From: Oxalobacteraceae bacterium OTU3CINTB1
GTDB taxonomy: Bacteria; Pseudomonadota; Gammaproteobacteria; Burkholderiales; Burkholderiaceae_D
DNA length: 64,000 nucleotides
NCBI GenBank assembly: GCA_024123955.1
Contig: CP099652.1
Location: 1,054,001-1,118,000 of the forward strand
Direction: 5' to 3'
Numbering within the stretch: the first letter of the stretch is position 1; every line of letters starts with the position of its first letter. Below the pieces are notes generated by a model. The model was not told the DNA's origin. It made no database searches and saw only the letters and a program-made list of their open reading frames with translations. Both the position numbers and the translations under genes were made by a program. This document shows positions 38,101 through 47,065 of the stretch, piece after piece.

Positions 38101-39769
38101 TGATGCCGCTGATATGTTTGGCGTCGGCATTCAGTTTGCCGTTGCCGGTGAGCGGCTGGCCAAACAGTTTGCTCGGCTTGATCTGGAAGTCGGCGGCCAC
38201 CTGCCATGCCGGCGCGATGGCGCCGCTGGCGTTGACGTCGGCGTTCAGATCGGCGACCGGGAAGCCGGTACCCAGCGCCGAAGGATCGAAATGATCGGCG
38301 CGCAGCTTGGCGCTGAAGGCCTGCTTGTCCTTCAGGCTCAGTTGGCCGGTGGCGCTGATCGTGCCTTTTTTCGCTTGCAGGCGCGCCTGCTGCAATTGCA
38401 GCAGCGCGTCGGCCAAGGTGGCCTGCACGTCTAGCTTCAGGCCGGCCTGCGCCAGATTGGCGTTCAGGGTTTGCTTGGTCGGCGTGCTGGAAAGCGCGAT
38501 GTCGCCGGCCACCGTTGTTTTGTTGGCGCTGGTGTGCAGGTGGCTCAGGTCGAGGCGGTCGGTGTGCAGCTTGAAGTTGGCGGCGTCGATGCCAGCGTCC
38601 GGACCCTTGCGCTGGACGTCGCCGCCGCCGGTGAAGTGGCCGGCCGCGCCCAGGTCGAGCAGCACGTTTTCCAGCAGCGAGGCGGTCAGCGTGCCGCCCA
38701 GGCGGCCGCTGAAGATTTGCAGCGGCAGCGCCTCGCGGTCGATCGGGCCGGCCTTGTCCTGGTTCACCAGCGCGAACTGGCCGGACAGCTTCTGGTCCGC
38801 GGTGATGGCCGCCGTCACCTTGAGGTTGAACTTCGCCGGCGGCAGGCCGGCTTCGAAGCCGGCCGGGTTGACGTCGCGCGCGGTCAGGTCGATGGCGCGC
38901 AGGATGATCGGGTCGAACGGCGCAAGCGACAGGGTGGCGTCGCCGCTGGCCGGTCCGGCTTCGCCCTGCGCCTTGAGGTTCAGCAGCGCCAGGCTACCGC
39001 CTGCGGTCACGTTCAACTGGGCGGGAATGGCGGCGGTAGCGCTGTCCGCCGGAAGCGCAGGTTTGGCGCCGTTGGCGGACACCTGCGGCTTGGCGGCGGG
39101 GACGATGGACTGCGTCAGCGAGGCCTTGCCTTGCAGCGCGAACGGCTTGTTGGCGGCGATGGTCAGGTCGGCCTTGGCGTTGCCGAACGGCGTTTTGGCC
39201 GACGCTTCCTGGAGGTGCCAGCTGGTCTTGTCGCCATATAGCTCGAAGCGCACATTCTCGATCACGTTGGTGCCGGTTTCGCTGACCAGGGTCAGTTTGT
39301 CGAGGCGGGCGTCGGAAAGACTGAGGCGGAACGGCGCAGCCAGCGATTCAGGCATCTTGGCCGGCTCGGATGGCCCCAGGCTTTGCACCGTCAGCGCGGC
39401 GACATGCAGCTCGCTGATGGCCAGGCCCTCCGAAAAATACTGCAAAGGCGACCAGTTGATGTCGATGTTCTGCGCGGTGATGACGCTGTCCTTGCCGCGA
39501 TAGACCAGCTTACCGATATGCATGCGGTGGTACAGCGACCCGCTGACGTCGGTGACGGCGATGCTGCCGCCGCTGGCCTTGGAGACGCGCGCGACCAGCT
39601 GCTGCAAGGTCGATTCGCGGCCCAGCAGCCAGAAGGCGCCGGCCAGCAGCGCGACCAGCACCACGAACGAAATGAGAACGCGGCGCGGCCAGCGGCGCGG
39701 GCGGGGACTGGCGGGAGCGACGGCGGAATCGGGACCGCCCGGCTGCTCGGTGTTGTTATTGTCGGCCAT
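35192..39769 (-). CDS. tamB: TamB, inner-membrane-anchored translocation/assembly protein
   Basis: 1525 residues. A single N-terminal membrane helix (VLISFVVLVALLAGAFWLLG) is followed by a very long beta-helical periplasmic region and the C-terminal TamB/DUF490 domain (about 1180-1525: RILVVSGQSSLTRDAKRFQLDG ... LAIERGVINFTGAYDNPGLNILAVRR ... KLSWLVLGHGIENTAGNDMALL ... ends LDVLYSWAFD). With TamA it helps insert outer-membrane proteins, and TamB-like proteins also move phospholipids outward. The start overlaps the tamA stop (TGATG, 39767-39771). Confidence 0.95.
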   Translation of the reverse strand: MADNNNTEQPGGPDSAVAPASPRPRRWPRRVLISFVVLVALLAGAFWLLGRESTLQQLVARVSKASGGSIAVTDVSGSLYHRMHIGKLVYRGKDSVITAQNIDINWSPLQYFSEGLAISELHVAALTVQSLGPSEPAKMPESLAAPFRLSLSDARLDKLTLVSETGTNVIENVRFELYGDKTSWHLQEASAKTPFGNAKADLTIAANKPFALQGKASLTQSIVPAAKPQVSANGAKPALPADSATAAIPAQLNVTAGGSLALLNLKAQGEAGPASGDATLSLAPFDPIILRAIDLTARDVNPAGFEAGLPPAKFNLKVTAAITADQKLSGQFALVNQDKAGPIDREALPLQIFSGRLGGTLTASLLENVLLDLGAAGHFTGGGDVQRKGPDAGIDAANFKLHTDRLDLSHLHTSANKTTVAGDIALSSTPTKQTLNANLAQAGLKLDVQATLADALLQLQQARLQAKKGTISATGQLSLKDKQAFSAKLRADHFDPSALGTGFPVADLNADVNASGAIAPAWQVAADFQIKPSKLFGQPLTGNGKLNADAKHISGINAKVTMAQNNAEITGSFGAPGEQLRWKIDARQLSAVSSDLLGAINASGVVTGTMEAPRSSFEADAKGLGLASAKRPAPDSLIHASGNLALAGARKIPEVKMTGTVQRLNPAAFGAAQSGAINATFTADAQLSADWRAGLNLTLQPSTLASAPLSGYAKLTAGKDVIRDADIDLRLATNRLLAKGSFGSALDKLEWKLEAPQLAALGPPFGGALRASGTLSGTTARPAIALTLDGSALRLPGQQQIAAIRGSATLGNTVAMAASATAAGSTSARRAANRDATADVPLVSDIEITLYESPSIKIDKARLQTSGTRSGHTIDVSASNPRFDASLRVKGAWADDAWTGTIDSLQNKGRFALNLVAPAQLRLVAPDGSGVAGLTRPDKIALTNATIKIRDGAIRIDSVEKNGGAWRSKGQANAVPVNYLGQLSDAWRENVRGNLTIGADWGLNLQAGTKTSAPVLGGSFHVFREQGDLTIIGADLSQALGLTKLDARVDVNNGTLRTRLDVDGTRVGQARIDGSAQLREGRLADDSPFTLEGNANMGSLAWLAPLAGQPGLEIDGTLKLAISGSGTLGAPQLNGDINGDKLVVNLPDEGIKLRNGVLQARLAGDQLQLQKLSFDGAEGRALADGWIRYAGNEATMALKLTADKLEILSRPDRILVVSGQSSLTRDAKRFQLDGKFRADRANIELAGEGGPTISNDVVIIGKGAPATAKPAQGMPLNVDVEADLGDSFKLQGKGLDARLAGAVRIRIADRRPPRVNGSIRVVDGTYAAYGQKLAIERGVINFTGAYDNPGLNILAVRRRPEGEQLSETNVEAGVEVRGTALAPAAKLVSTPTVPDSDKLSWLVLGHGIENTAGNDMALLSTAAGALFGGSGGGGTGKLAGKLGLDELGVGQASGTSSAGAATGLQNTVVTVGKRISSRAYLSFEQGAGTATSLVKLRYKLNPRITLQFQTGTNNALDVLYSWAFD

Positions 39770-41832
39770 CAGAAGGTGAATCCCAGCGAGAAGTGCAAAC
39801 GATATTTTTGAACCGCGTGTCCGTACGCGACATCGACGTTGATCGGACCCACAGGACTTTTCCAGCGCGCGCCGATGCCGTAGCCGGATTTCGGATGCAG
39901 GGCGCTGAAGCTGTCGCCGGCGTTACCGGCGTCGTAGAACACCGCCGCGCCGTACTGCGGCTTGAACCAGTACTGGTATTCGGCGCTGGCGGTGGCCAGG
40001 TAGCGGCCGCCCACGGTGGCTTCGCCCTGTTTGACGCCCAGCTCCTGGTAGGCGTAGCCGCGCACCGACTGGTCGCCGCCGGCGCGGAACAGGTACACGG
40101 CCGGCACGCCGACCTTGCTGCGCGAACCGAGCGCGCCGAGTTCCGCGCGCAGGATGATGTTGGAGGTGGTGTTCAACGGCAGATAGTAGATGCCGCGCGT
40201 GTAGGCGCGCACGAAGGCTTCGTCGGTCAGGATCGGCAGCAGCGCGCCGCCCACCTGGGCGTTGAGCGCGTAGCCCTTGGTCGGCATCAGCAGGTTGTCG
40301 ACCTTGCGCCAGGTGGTGGCGTACGTCAGCGGCAAGCTTTTGCTGGTCACCGATTCCTGGCCCTGCACGGTCTTGGTCTCGGACAGCAGCTCAAGCGAGA
40401 TGCTGCGTTCGAGCAGCGGCGTGCCCCAGGCGCGCTTGGCGGCGATGCTGGTGACGGCGGTGACTTCGCCCTCGATGTCGCTGCGCTCGTAGGAGGCGCC
40501 GATACTGTGGTTGTAGCCGTCGGACGTGACGGGGAAGTAGAAGTCGCCGCGCGCGGTCTGGCGCTTGGTTTCCAGGGTCAGCGCGCTTTTCAGGCGCAGG
40601 CCGAAGATGGCCAGGTCGTCATAGGTCAGCGACGCGCGGTTGCCGGTGTTGGTGCTGTAACCGACACCGGCGCTGACGTTCTTGCGCTTGTTCTCGGTCA
40701 CGCGCACCAGCAGCGGCAGCGGCGCCATCGTCGCGGCGTTGTCCGAGCGCGGCATGGGCACGGCGGCGGCGGCGACGGTGGCGGGGTCGGCGCCCGGCGG
40801 CGGGGCGGTCGCGGCGGCCGCCTCCAGCTGCTCGTTGAGGATGGCGCTCATGTCGGCGCTTACTTCCACGCTGCTGAAATAACCGGTGTCCTGCAGGCGC
40901 GATTGATACGACTGCAGCGCCGCCTCGCTGTAGTAGTCGCCCGGATCGATCGGGTTCAGATTGCTGATCACCGATTCCGGGTAGCGCTTCAAGCCCTCGA
41001 TGCGCAGTTCGCCGAAGCGCAGCTCGGGGCCGCTGTCGAGCACCACGCGCAGGTTGGCCTGGCGGCTCTCCGGATCGACGGTGGCCTGGCTTTCGAGCAG
41101 CTGGGCGCGCGGATAGCGGGTCTGCACCACCTGGCGCAGCAGCGCGCGCTTGGAGGCTTCCCAATCGTCCTGGCGGAAGATTTCGCCGCGTTTCAGCGGC
41201 CAGGTCCCCCTCAGGGCGTCGGGGTCGAACTGGTTGCTGGCGCGCTGGTCCGGGTTGGGCGGGAAACCTTGCAGCACGATCTCGACCTCGCCCACCCGTA
41301 CCGGCTCGCCGGGGGCGACCGTGACCTGCACCGCCAGCGGCGCCGCATCACGGTCGAGCTTGACGCTGACCTCGGGCGCGTAATAGCCGGCGGTGGCGAC
41401 CAGGGTACGGATCTGTTCCGGCGTCGTGCGTACCAGCCTGAACAGTTGCTCTCGGGTCATGCGGGCATTGCCGCGAAAACGCATCAGGTCGAGGTTTTTC
41501 TCGAGCAGCTCTTCCAGCTCGTCGGGCGCGTCGATATTGACCGTGTACTTGATGCCGGCCGACACCACCGGGGCGGGGGAGGCTGGTTTCGCTTCCGCTT
41601 GCGGGGCGGCCGGAACCGCCGCCGGAGCGGTGTCGGTCGCCGGCGTTTGGTCCTGTGTTTGGTCCGGGTTTTGGTCCGTGGTTTGGCCCAAAGCGGGCCC
41701 GGCAGTCATCACGGCGCCCGTCGCGAAGGCCAGTAACAGAGTGAATGCTGCGTGGCGGCAAGATACTTTTGGCGCGAGTTGTGCCAAAATTCGTGATCTT
41801 GCCGATTTTTTTGCTGGCGATGCCGGTAACAT
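39769..41832 (-). CDS. tamA: TamA, BamA-family outer-membrane protein
   Basis: 687 residues. The signal region (AAFTLLLAFATGAVMTAGPALG) is followed by a low-complexity QTTDQNPDQTQDQTP segment and an Ala/Pro stretch. Then come POTRA domains (about 95-345: IKYTVNIDAPDELEELLEKNLDLMRFRG, FGELRIEGLKRYPESVI) and a 16-strand Omp85 barrel (NKRKNVSAGVGYSTNTGNRASL ... FRAGGDQSVRGYAYQELG ... ending FSLGFTF with terminal Phe). It pairs with TamB, encoded immediately downstream. The TGATG overlap couples the two. Confidence 0.94.
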   Translation of the reverse strand: MLPASPAKKSARSRILAQLAPKVSCRHAAFTLLLAFATGAVMTAGPALGQTTDQNPDQTQDQTPATDTAPAAVPAAPQAEAKPASPAPVVSAGIKYTVNIDAPDELEELLEKNLDLMRFRGNARMTREQLFRLVRTTPEQIRTLVATAGYYAPEVSVKLDRDAAPLAVQVTVAPGEPVRVGEVEIVLQGFPPNPDQRASNQFDPDALRGTWPLKRGEIFRQDDWEASKRALLRQVVQTRYPRAQLLESQATVDPESRQANLRVVLDSGPELRFGELRIEGLKRYPESVISNLNPIDPGDYYSEAALQSYQSRLQDTGYFSSVEVSADMSAILNEQLEAAAATAPPPGADPATVAAAAVPMPRSDNAATMAPLPLLVRVTENKRKNVSAGVGYSTNTGNRASLTYDDLAIFGLRLKSALTLETKRQTARGDFYFPVTSDGYNHSIGASYERSDIEGEVTAVTSIAAKRAWGTPLLERSISLELLSETKTVQGQESVTSKSLPLTYATTWRKVDNLLMPTKGYALNAQVGGALLPILTDEAFVRAYTRGIYYLPLNTTSNIILRAELGALGSRSKVGVPAVYLFRAGGDQSVRGYAYQELGVKQGEATVGGRYLATASAEYQYWFKPQYGAAVFYDAGNAGDSFSALHPKSGYGIGARWKSPVGPINVDVAYGHAVQKYRLHFSLGFTF

Positions 41833-41929
41833 GAGACTCCATCAGGGTGTGCGCTAGGCGCCATGTTACCGGATTGCCCTTAGAGATGGCGTACATATAA
41901 CATCGTGTCACCCCCTGAAAGAAAATGTC

Positions 41930-42637
41930 ATGTTGCCTACCGATTCCGCGCTGGTCCTTTTTAGCGGTGGACAAGATTCCACCACCTGCCTGGCCTGGGC
42001 TTTGAGCCACTATGCGCGCGTCGAAACCATCGGTTTCGACTACGGCCAGCGGCACGCCGTGGAGCTCACCGTCCGTCCGGACGTCATCGCGCGCCTGCGC
42101 GCCCAGAACCCCGGGTGGGACGCCAAGCTGGGCGAGGACCACATGATCGACCTGTCGCTGATCTCCAAGATCTCGCAAACGGCGATGACCCACGATATCG
42201 CCATCGAAACCCAGGCCAACGGCCTGCCGAACACCTTCGTCCCGGGCCGCAACCTGCTGTTCATGACGGTGGCCGCCACCGTGGCCTACCGGCGCGGCCT
42301 GACGGTGCTGGTCGGCGGCATGTGCGAGACCGATTTCTCCGGCTATCCGGACTGCCGCGACGACACCATGAAGGCGCTGCAGGTGGCGCTCAACCTCGGC
42401 ATGGACACGCGCATGAAGCTGGAGACGCCGCTGATGTGGCGCGACAAGCGCCAGACCTGGGAACTTGCGCAGGAGCTGGGCGGCCAGCCGCTGGTCGACC
42501 TGATCCGCGACGGCACCCACACCTGCTACCTGGGCGAGCGCGGCGCGCTGCACGACTGGGGCTACGGCTGCGGCACCTGCCCGGCGTGCGAGCTGCGCGC
42601 GCGCGGCTACCGGCAGTTCGTTGGCACCGGCGCCTAG
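41930..42637 (+). CDS. queC: 7-cyano-7-deazaguanine synthase
   Basis: 235 residues. The PP-loop [18 protein letters not shown] binds [34 protein letters not shown] and [17 protein letters not shown] are strongly conserved; the C-terminal zinc site is [16 protein letters not shown]. It converts 7-carboxy-7-deazaguanine to preQ0 with ammonia and ATP in queuosine biosynthesis. It diverges from tamA. No queD, queE or preQ1 riboswitch is seen next to it. Confidence 0.97.
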   Translation: MLPTDSALVLFSGGQDSTTCLAWALSHYARVETIGFDYGQRHAVELTVRPDVIARLRAQNPGWDAKLGEDHMIDLSLISKISQTAMTHDIAIETQANGLPNTFVPGRNLLFMTVAATVAYRRGLTVLVGGMCETDFSGYPDCRDDTMKALQVALNLGMDTRMKLETPLMWRDKRQTWELAQELGGQPLVDLIRDGTHTCYLGERGALHDWGYGCGTCPACELRARGYRQFVGTGA

Positions 42638-42818
42638 GGAGCTTGTCACGCAACCATTATTGAGTGAAAACCATGTGCCGAATTGACACAGCGCTTTGTT
42701 GTCAATCTGGCCTGGACCCTGTTAGGATAAGGCGAAGTTCGTTAGCGAATGCAACTTAGCCGGGGATAAATCCTTGATGTCGCACTTATACCAGTCGCAG
42801 GTCACGGGTTAACCTGAC

Positions 42819-45800
42819 ATGGCCGATATCCAGGCACAGCTGCGCCGGATGGTGCAGGTCCTGCTGTCGCAACGCGTGCTGCCGGCCATGGTGCTGGCAG
42901 GCAGCCTCGGGGTCACCGCCGTGCTGTGGCAGGGCGCCAGCGCCGACGCCGAGCAGGAGGCCCAGGCCGACTTCGACGGCCGCGTGCGCGAACTGGTCAA
43001 CCAGCTCGACCAGCGCATGCAAACCTATGTGCAGGTGCTGTACGGCGTGCAGGGACTGTTTTACAGCTCGTTCGAAGTCGACCGCGACGAATTCCGCAGC
43101 TATCTGGCCGGGCAGGAGCTGGGCCGCCACTTCCCAGGCGTGCAGGCGATCGGCTACATCCGCCTGATCGATGGCGCGCAGCGCGAGGCGCACGAAGCCC
43201 TGGTGCGGCGCACCGACTACCGGCACTACCACCTGGTGCCGCCGGGCGTGCGCCCGTGGTACGCGCCCACGGTGTACATGGAACCTTTCAATGAAAGCAA
43301 CCGCAGCGCGATCGGCTTCGACTCCGCGTCCGATCCGGTGCGCCGCGCCGCGCTGGAGCAGGCGCGCGATTCCGGCCAGCCGGCGATGACCGGCCGCATC
43401 GGGCTGGTGCAGGACGAGGGCAAGCCGCCGCATGCCGGCTTCCTGATCATGCTGCCCTTGTACACCCCCGGCCAGCCGGTGAGTAGCTGGAGCGAGCGCC
43501 GTGCCGCCATCCGGGGCTGGGTGTTCGCGCCGTTCCGGGTCGGCGATTTGATGGCGGGGCTGGGCAACGCCCGCACCGCCGCGCTGGACGTGGAGATCTA
43601 CGACGGCGACCGCGTGACGCCGGAGGCGCGCATGTACGACAGCGCGCCGGCCGCCAGCGCCACCTTGCGCGAGAGCGTGCAGCAGATCTCCATCGCCGGC
43701 CATCGCTGGACCTTGCGCATCGCGCCGCTGCCGGGGGCGCCGGCGCGCGCCGACCGCGCGCTGATGATCGCCGGCTTCGGCGTGCCGCTCAGCGCACTGG
43801 CCGCCTGGGTGGCATGGATGCTGACGCGGGCGCGGGTGCGCGCGCACCGGGCGCTGGCCCGCAGCCGCATCCTGGCAGGGGAGCTCAAGGACGGCCAGGC
43901 GGCGCTGATGGTGCTGGCCGACAGCGCCCAGAGCAGCCAGGCGATGTTGCGCAGCATTCTCGATTCGACCATCGACGGCATCCTGGTCGACAACCTGAAA
44001 GGCTCGGTGCTCAATTCCAACCGGCGCTTCCGCGAGCTGTGGAACGTGCCCGAGTGCCTCGACTGGCAAAGCGACGGCGCCGTGCTGATGCGCCACATGT
44101 GCGAGCAGCTGTACCATCCGGACAGCGGCCTGCGGCTCGACGACGCGCAGCAGATGCTGCTGCCCGGGGTACAGCGCGGCATGCCGGTCGAGGCCCAGCA
44201 CGAGTTGCTGCGCCTGAAGGACGGCCGCGTGATCGAGCAGCACACGCGCGGCCTGCGGCTGGGCAGCGAGCCGGCGCGCATCTGGTCGTTCCGCGACATC
44301 ACCGAGCGCACCCACACCGAGCGGCGCGAACAGACCCGGCGCCACGTGCTCGAACTGCTGGCCACCGGGGCGCCGCTGCACACCATCCTCGAGAGCGTGG
44401 TCCAGGGCGTCGAGACCGACAACGAGGACTTGATGTGCTGTGTGATGCTGCTCGACGAGCCGGGCGAGCACCTGCTGGTGACGGCCGCGCCCAGCCTGCC
44501 GGCCTTCTTCATCGCCGCCGTGCACGGCATGCCGGTGCACGCGCGCCACAGCGCCTGCGGCGAGGCGGTGCGCACGCGCGCGCGCGTGATCGTCGAGGAT
44601 ATCCGCAACGCGCCGGCGTGGATGGAGCACCGCGACCTGGCGGTGCAGGCGAGGTTGGGGTCCTGCTGGTCCGATCCGATCTTCGGCGCCGGCGGCAACG
44701 TGCTGGGCACTTTCGCCGTGTTCCATGCGGAGGCGCGCCTGCCCAGCATCGCCAACATCGCGCTGATCGAGCAGGCCGCGCGGCTGGCCGGCATCGCCGT
44801 CGAGCAGGCGCAGGCGGCCGAGGCGGTGCGCGCCGGCGAGGCGCGCTTTCGCAGCCTGTACGACCACGCGCCGGTGGCGTTGTGGGAGCAGGACTGGTCG
44901 GCCGTGCGCGCCGCGCTGTCCGAGCTGGCGCAGTCCGGCGTCGACGACATGGAGCGCTACCTGGGCGCCAATCCGAGCCAGGTGCGGCGCCTGGCGTCGC
45001 TGGTGCGCATCCTCGACGTCAACGCCTCGGCGCTGCGGCAGATCGGCGTCGAACCGCGCCACAAGGACATGTCGGCGATCACCCTGGCGCAGAACTTCGA
45101 CGCCGACGCCATGCCCGGCTTCGCGCGCGCGGTGACGGCGCTGGTGCGCGGCGAGCGCTTCTTCTCGTGCGAGGGCAGCTTCGAACGGCTCGACGGCGTC
45201 ACCCGGCTCAACGAGCTGACCTTGCTGGTGATGCCGGGCCACACGGACACGCTGGACTTCGTCATCGTTTCGACCCTGGACACCACCGAGAAGCGCCGCA
45301 TGCACGACGAGTTGCGGGTGCTGGCGACCACCGATTTCCTCACCGGACTGCCGAACCGGCGCGAGTTCATGAACCGGCTGGCCGAGGAGCAGGAGCGGCT
45401 GCAGCGCGACATCGGCGCCTGCACGGCGGTGCTGCTGCTCGATCTGGACCACTTCAAGCGCATCAACGATGAATACGGCCACGCGGCCGGCGACGCGGTG
45501 CTGCGCCAGCTGAGCGAGTTGATGCGGCAGGATCAGCGCAAGATCGACATGCGCGGGCGCATCGGCGGCGAGGAGTTCGCGATCTTGCTGCCGGGGGCCA
45601 CCTTGGGCAAGGCGGCGGTGTTCGCGGATCGCCTGCGCCAGCGCATCGCCGATACGCCGATGGTGTTGGACGATGGTTCGCGGTTGACGGTGACGGTCAG
45701 CATCGGGATCGCGGTCATGGGCGGCAAGCAGCCGGGCGGCGACGCGGCGCTGGTGCGGGCCGACCAGGCGTTGTACACGGCCAAGCGCGGCGGGCGCAAC

Positions 45801-45866
45801 CGGGTGGTGCTGATCGATGTCGAGGCGGATCGGCCGGGAGTTCAGGTCCCGGCCGCTTCCGGTTGA
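42819..45866 (+). CDS. CHASE-PAS-GAF-GGDEF diguanylate cyclase
   Basis: 1015 residues. A membrane helix (VLPAMVLAGSLGVTAVLW) and a periplasmic CHASE domain (about 70-300: YGVQGLFYSSFEVDRDEFRSYL, GFDSASDPVRRAAL) are followed by a second helix (ALMIAGFGVPLSALAAWVAWML), a PAS domain (about 375-490), a GAF domain (about 505-655), a PAS-like segment (about 665-845) and a GGDEF domain. GGEEF is at about 916-920, LDLDHFKRINDEYGHAAGD is the metal loop, and the I-site RKID lies five residues before GGEEF. It should make c-di-GMP in response to an extracellular ligand plus cytoplasmic cues. Confidence 0.93.
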   Translation: MADIQAQLRRMVQVLLSQRVLPAMVLAGSLGVTAVLWQGASADAEQEAQADFDGRVRELVNQLDQRMQTYVQVLYGVQGLFYSSFEVDRDEFRSYLAGQELGRHFPGVQAIGYIRLIDGAQREAHEALVRRTDYRHYHLVPPGVRPWYAPTVYMEPFNESNRSAIGFDSASDPVRRAALEQARDSGQPAMTGRIGLVQDEGKPPHAGFLIMLPLYTPGQPVSSWSERRAAIRGWVFAPFRVGDLMAGLGNARTAALDVEIYDGDRVTPEARMYDSAPAASATLRESVQQISIAGHRWTLRIAPLPGAPARADRALMIAGFGVPLSALAAWVAWMLTRARVRAHRALARSRILAGELKDGQAALMVLADSAQSSQAMLRSILDSTIDGILVDNLKGSVLNSNRRFRELWNVPECLDWQSDGAVLMRHMCEQLYHPDSGLRLDDAQQMLLPGVQRGMPVEAQHELLRLKDGRVIEQHTRGLRLGSEPARIWSFRDITERTHTERREQTRRHVLELLATGAPLHTILESVVQGVETDNEDLMCCVMLLDEPGEHLLVTAAPSLPAFFIAAVHGMPVHARHSACGEAVRTRARVIVEDIRNAPAWMEHRDLAVQARLGSCWSDPIFGAGGNVLGTFAVFHAEARLPSIANIALIEQAARLAGIAVEQAQAAEAVRAGEARFRSLYDHAPVALWEQDWSAVRAALSELAQSGVDDMERYLGANPSQVRRLASLVRILDVNASALRQIGVEPRHKDMSAITLAQNFDADAMPGFARAVTALVRGERFFSCEGSFERLDGVTRLNELTLLVMPGHTDTLDFVIVSTLDTTEKRRMHDELRVLATTDFLTGLPNRREFMNRLAEEQERLQRDIGACTAVLLLDLDHFKRINDEYGHAAGDAVLRQLSELMRQDQRKIDMRGRIGGEEFAILLPGATLGKAAVFADRLRQRIADTPMVLDDGSRLTVTVSIGIAVMGGKQPGGDAALVRADQALYTAKRGGRNRVVLIDVEADRPGVQVPAASG

Positions 45867-45910
45867 AAGGGGGTAAAACGGAGCTGCGAAGTCGCTTGAC
45901 AGCGGTGATA

Positions 45911-46000
45911 CGTAGGGCGGATTAGCGCAGCGTAATCCGCCATATATGAGCCGCCGACGGAGCCTGGCGGATTACGGCGTGCCGCCTAATCCGCCCTACG
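45911..46000. repeat. REP-like nested palindrome
   Basis: CGTAGGGCGGATTAG (45911-45925) and CTAATCCGCCCTACG (45986-46000) are perfect 15-base inverted arms. Nested inside, GTAATCCGCCA (45932-45942) and TGGCGGATTAC (45965-45975) pair as well. To my knowledge GTAGGGCGGATTAGCG-type units are dispersed non-coding repeats in many proteobacteria. It lies between the ends of two convergent genes, and no transposase is present. Confidence 0.85.
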
Positions 46001-46014
46001 TGTCTCCGAGTGAC

Positions 46015-46425
46015 TCAGACCGCGTGTTCCATCGTGGCGCGCAGGCGCTCCTTGCGCGAGCGGCGGCTGAAGTACCAGTACAGGCCGATCGGGATCAGCA
46101 GCGGCAGCAACAGGGGCGAGATCGCCGCCGCCAGCAGCACGCCGGCCAGCACCAGCGCGCTGACCAGGACGATGCCGACACCGGCGAACACCAGGCCGAC
46201 GAACACCGCCGCGCAGGTCATCGCCAGCGCCGCGATCAGCAGGCCGCCGGCGCCCAGCACGATGCCGAGCAAGGCGCCGAACGGACCGCCCATTTCGTCG
46301 CCGTCGAGGTTGACGGTCATGCCGTCGCCGAACACCGCCTGGCACACCGACACCGCCAGCAGGAGGACGAAGAGGCCGAGTACGACTTTTTTGGTGTTGC
46401 TGGTTTTGCTCAGTTTGCTGTCCAT
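46015..46425 (-). CDS. Small multi-pass membrane protein, function unknown
   Basis: 136 residues from the ATG at 46425, which is preceded by AAGGGAT; the frame is open further but without a better site. About four hydrophobic segments: KVVLGLFVLLLAVSVCQAVFG, GALLGIVLGAGGLLIAALAMTCAAVFVGLVFAGVG and VSALVLAGVLLAAAISPLLLPLLIPIGLYWYF, with an acidic loop (GDGMTVNLDGDEMGG) between the first two and a basic tail (RRSRKERLR) that should face the cytoplasm. I recognise no family. Confidence 0.65.
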   Translation of the reverse strand: MDSKLSKTSNTKKVVLGLFVLLLAVSVCQAVFGDGMTVNLDGDEMGGPFGALLGIVLGAGGLLIAALAMTCAAVFVGLVFAGVGIVLVSALVLAGVLLAAAISPLLLPLLIPIGLYWYFSRRSRKERLRATMEHAV

Positions 46426-46627
46426 GATCGATCCCTTGGTGGTTGGTTGTTCGTTTGCCGTTTTGCTTTGGCATGGTTGAACTGTAGCGGCGCGCATCGC
46501 CGCCGGCCATCGGATTGCGACAGACCGGCGGATTTGCGGGATGGAATGACGCCGGGCGGCGACGAGCGGGGTGTGCGGGGGAGGTGAAAACCGCTGATCG
46601 ATCCGGAAACAAAAGGCCGATTGTTCC

Positions 46628-46655
46628 TTGATTTAAAGATATCCCTGCCTATACT
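46628..46655 (+). promoter_or_regulatory. Sigma-70-type promoter for the small Pro-rich gene
   Basis: TTGATT (46628-46633), a 16-base spacer and TATACT (46650-46655) are close to consensus. They are followed by an AGGGAGGG ribosome site (46673-46680) and an ATG at 46688. The rest of the 262-base gap from 46426 shows no gene. Confidence 0.55.
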
Positions 46656-46687
46656 GATAACCTGACTTGCGCAGGGAGGGCTTTACC

Positions 46688-46945
46688 ATGGCATGGCTAG
46701 CATTAAGCGAGGGTCAATCGCTACCCTCGGTACTCAATCGGACCACGCGCCAACGCAGCGCACGGCAACGCTCCGGCGGAGGCCCGAAGGGTCCGCCATC
46801 GGCGCCGCCGACCATACCGCCCATCATCATCACACCGTTCAGCTACAAGACGCCGCAACCGGCCATCGATCCGCGCGTAACGCCGCCGCGCCCGCCGATC
46901 GCGCCGCCACCCCGGCCGTGCATGTCGTGCATGACCGTGTGCTGA
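46688..46945 (+). CDS. 85-residue proline-rich protein with a Cys-rich tail
   Basis: It starts at ATG 46688 behind a very strong ribosome site and a near-consensus promoter. After MAWLALSEGQSLPSVLN and a basic segment (RTTRQRSARQRSGGG), about half of the residues 35-77 are Pro or Ala (PPSAPPTIPPIIITPF ... TPPRPPIAPPPRP), and the protein ends CMSCMTVC (three Cys, spacing CxxCxxxC). No clear signal peptide. A metal- or disulfide-binding tail is possible; the function is unknown. An overlapping + frame (46693-46956) lacks these signals and is less likely. Confidence 0.5.
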   Translation: MAWLALSEGQSLPSVLNRTTRQRSARQRSGGGPKGPPSAPPTIPPIIITPFSYKTPQPAIDPRVTPPRPPIAPPPRPCMSCMTVC

Positions 46946-47065
46946 ACCGTTTCTGACGTTAATCCGGCGCGGGAGATTGCTCATCCATATCGAGTTGCTA
47001 TTGTTGTTCGGGTGCTGGCCGCTTATGATTCCACCCCCGACCCCAATTCAACACGAGCCCCAAGC

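Noticed and set aside
41833..41929. preQ1 riboswitch before queC
   Set aside because: The 97-base leader shows no recognisable preQ1 aptamer pattern, and queC starts close to its upstream divergent neighbour.
45911..46000. Insertion sequence or attachment site
   Set aside because: There is no transposase or integrase gene and no target duplication; the nested palindrome fits a REP-like unit better.
46693..46956. Alternative small + frame overlapping the Pro-rich gene
   Set aside because: It lacks a ribosome site at its start, whereas the chosen frame has AGGGAGGG at proper spacing from ATG 46688.
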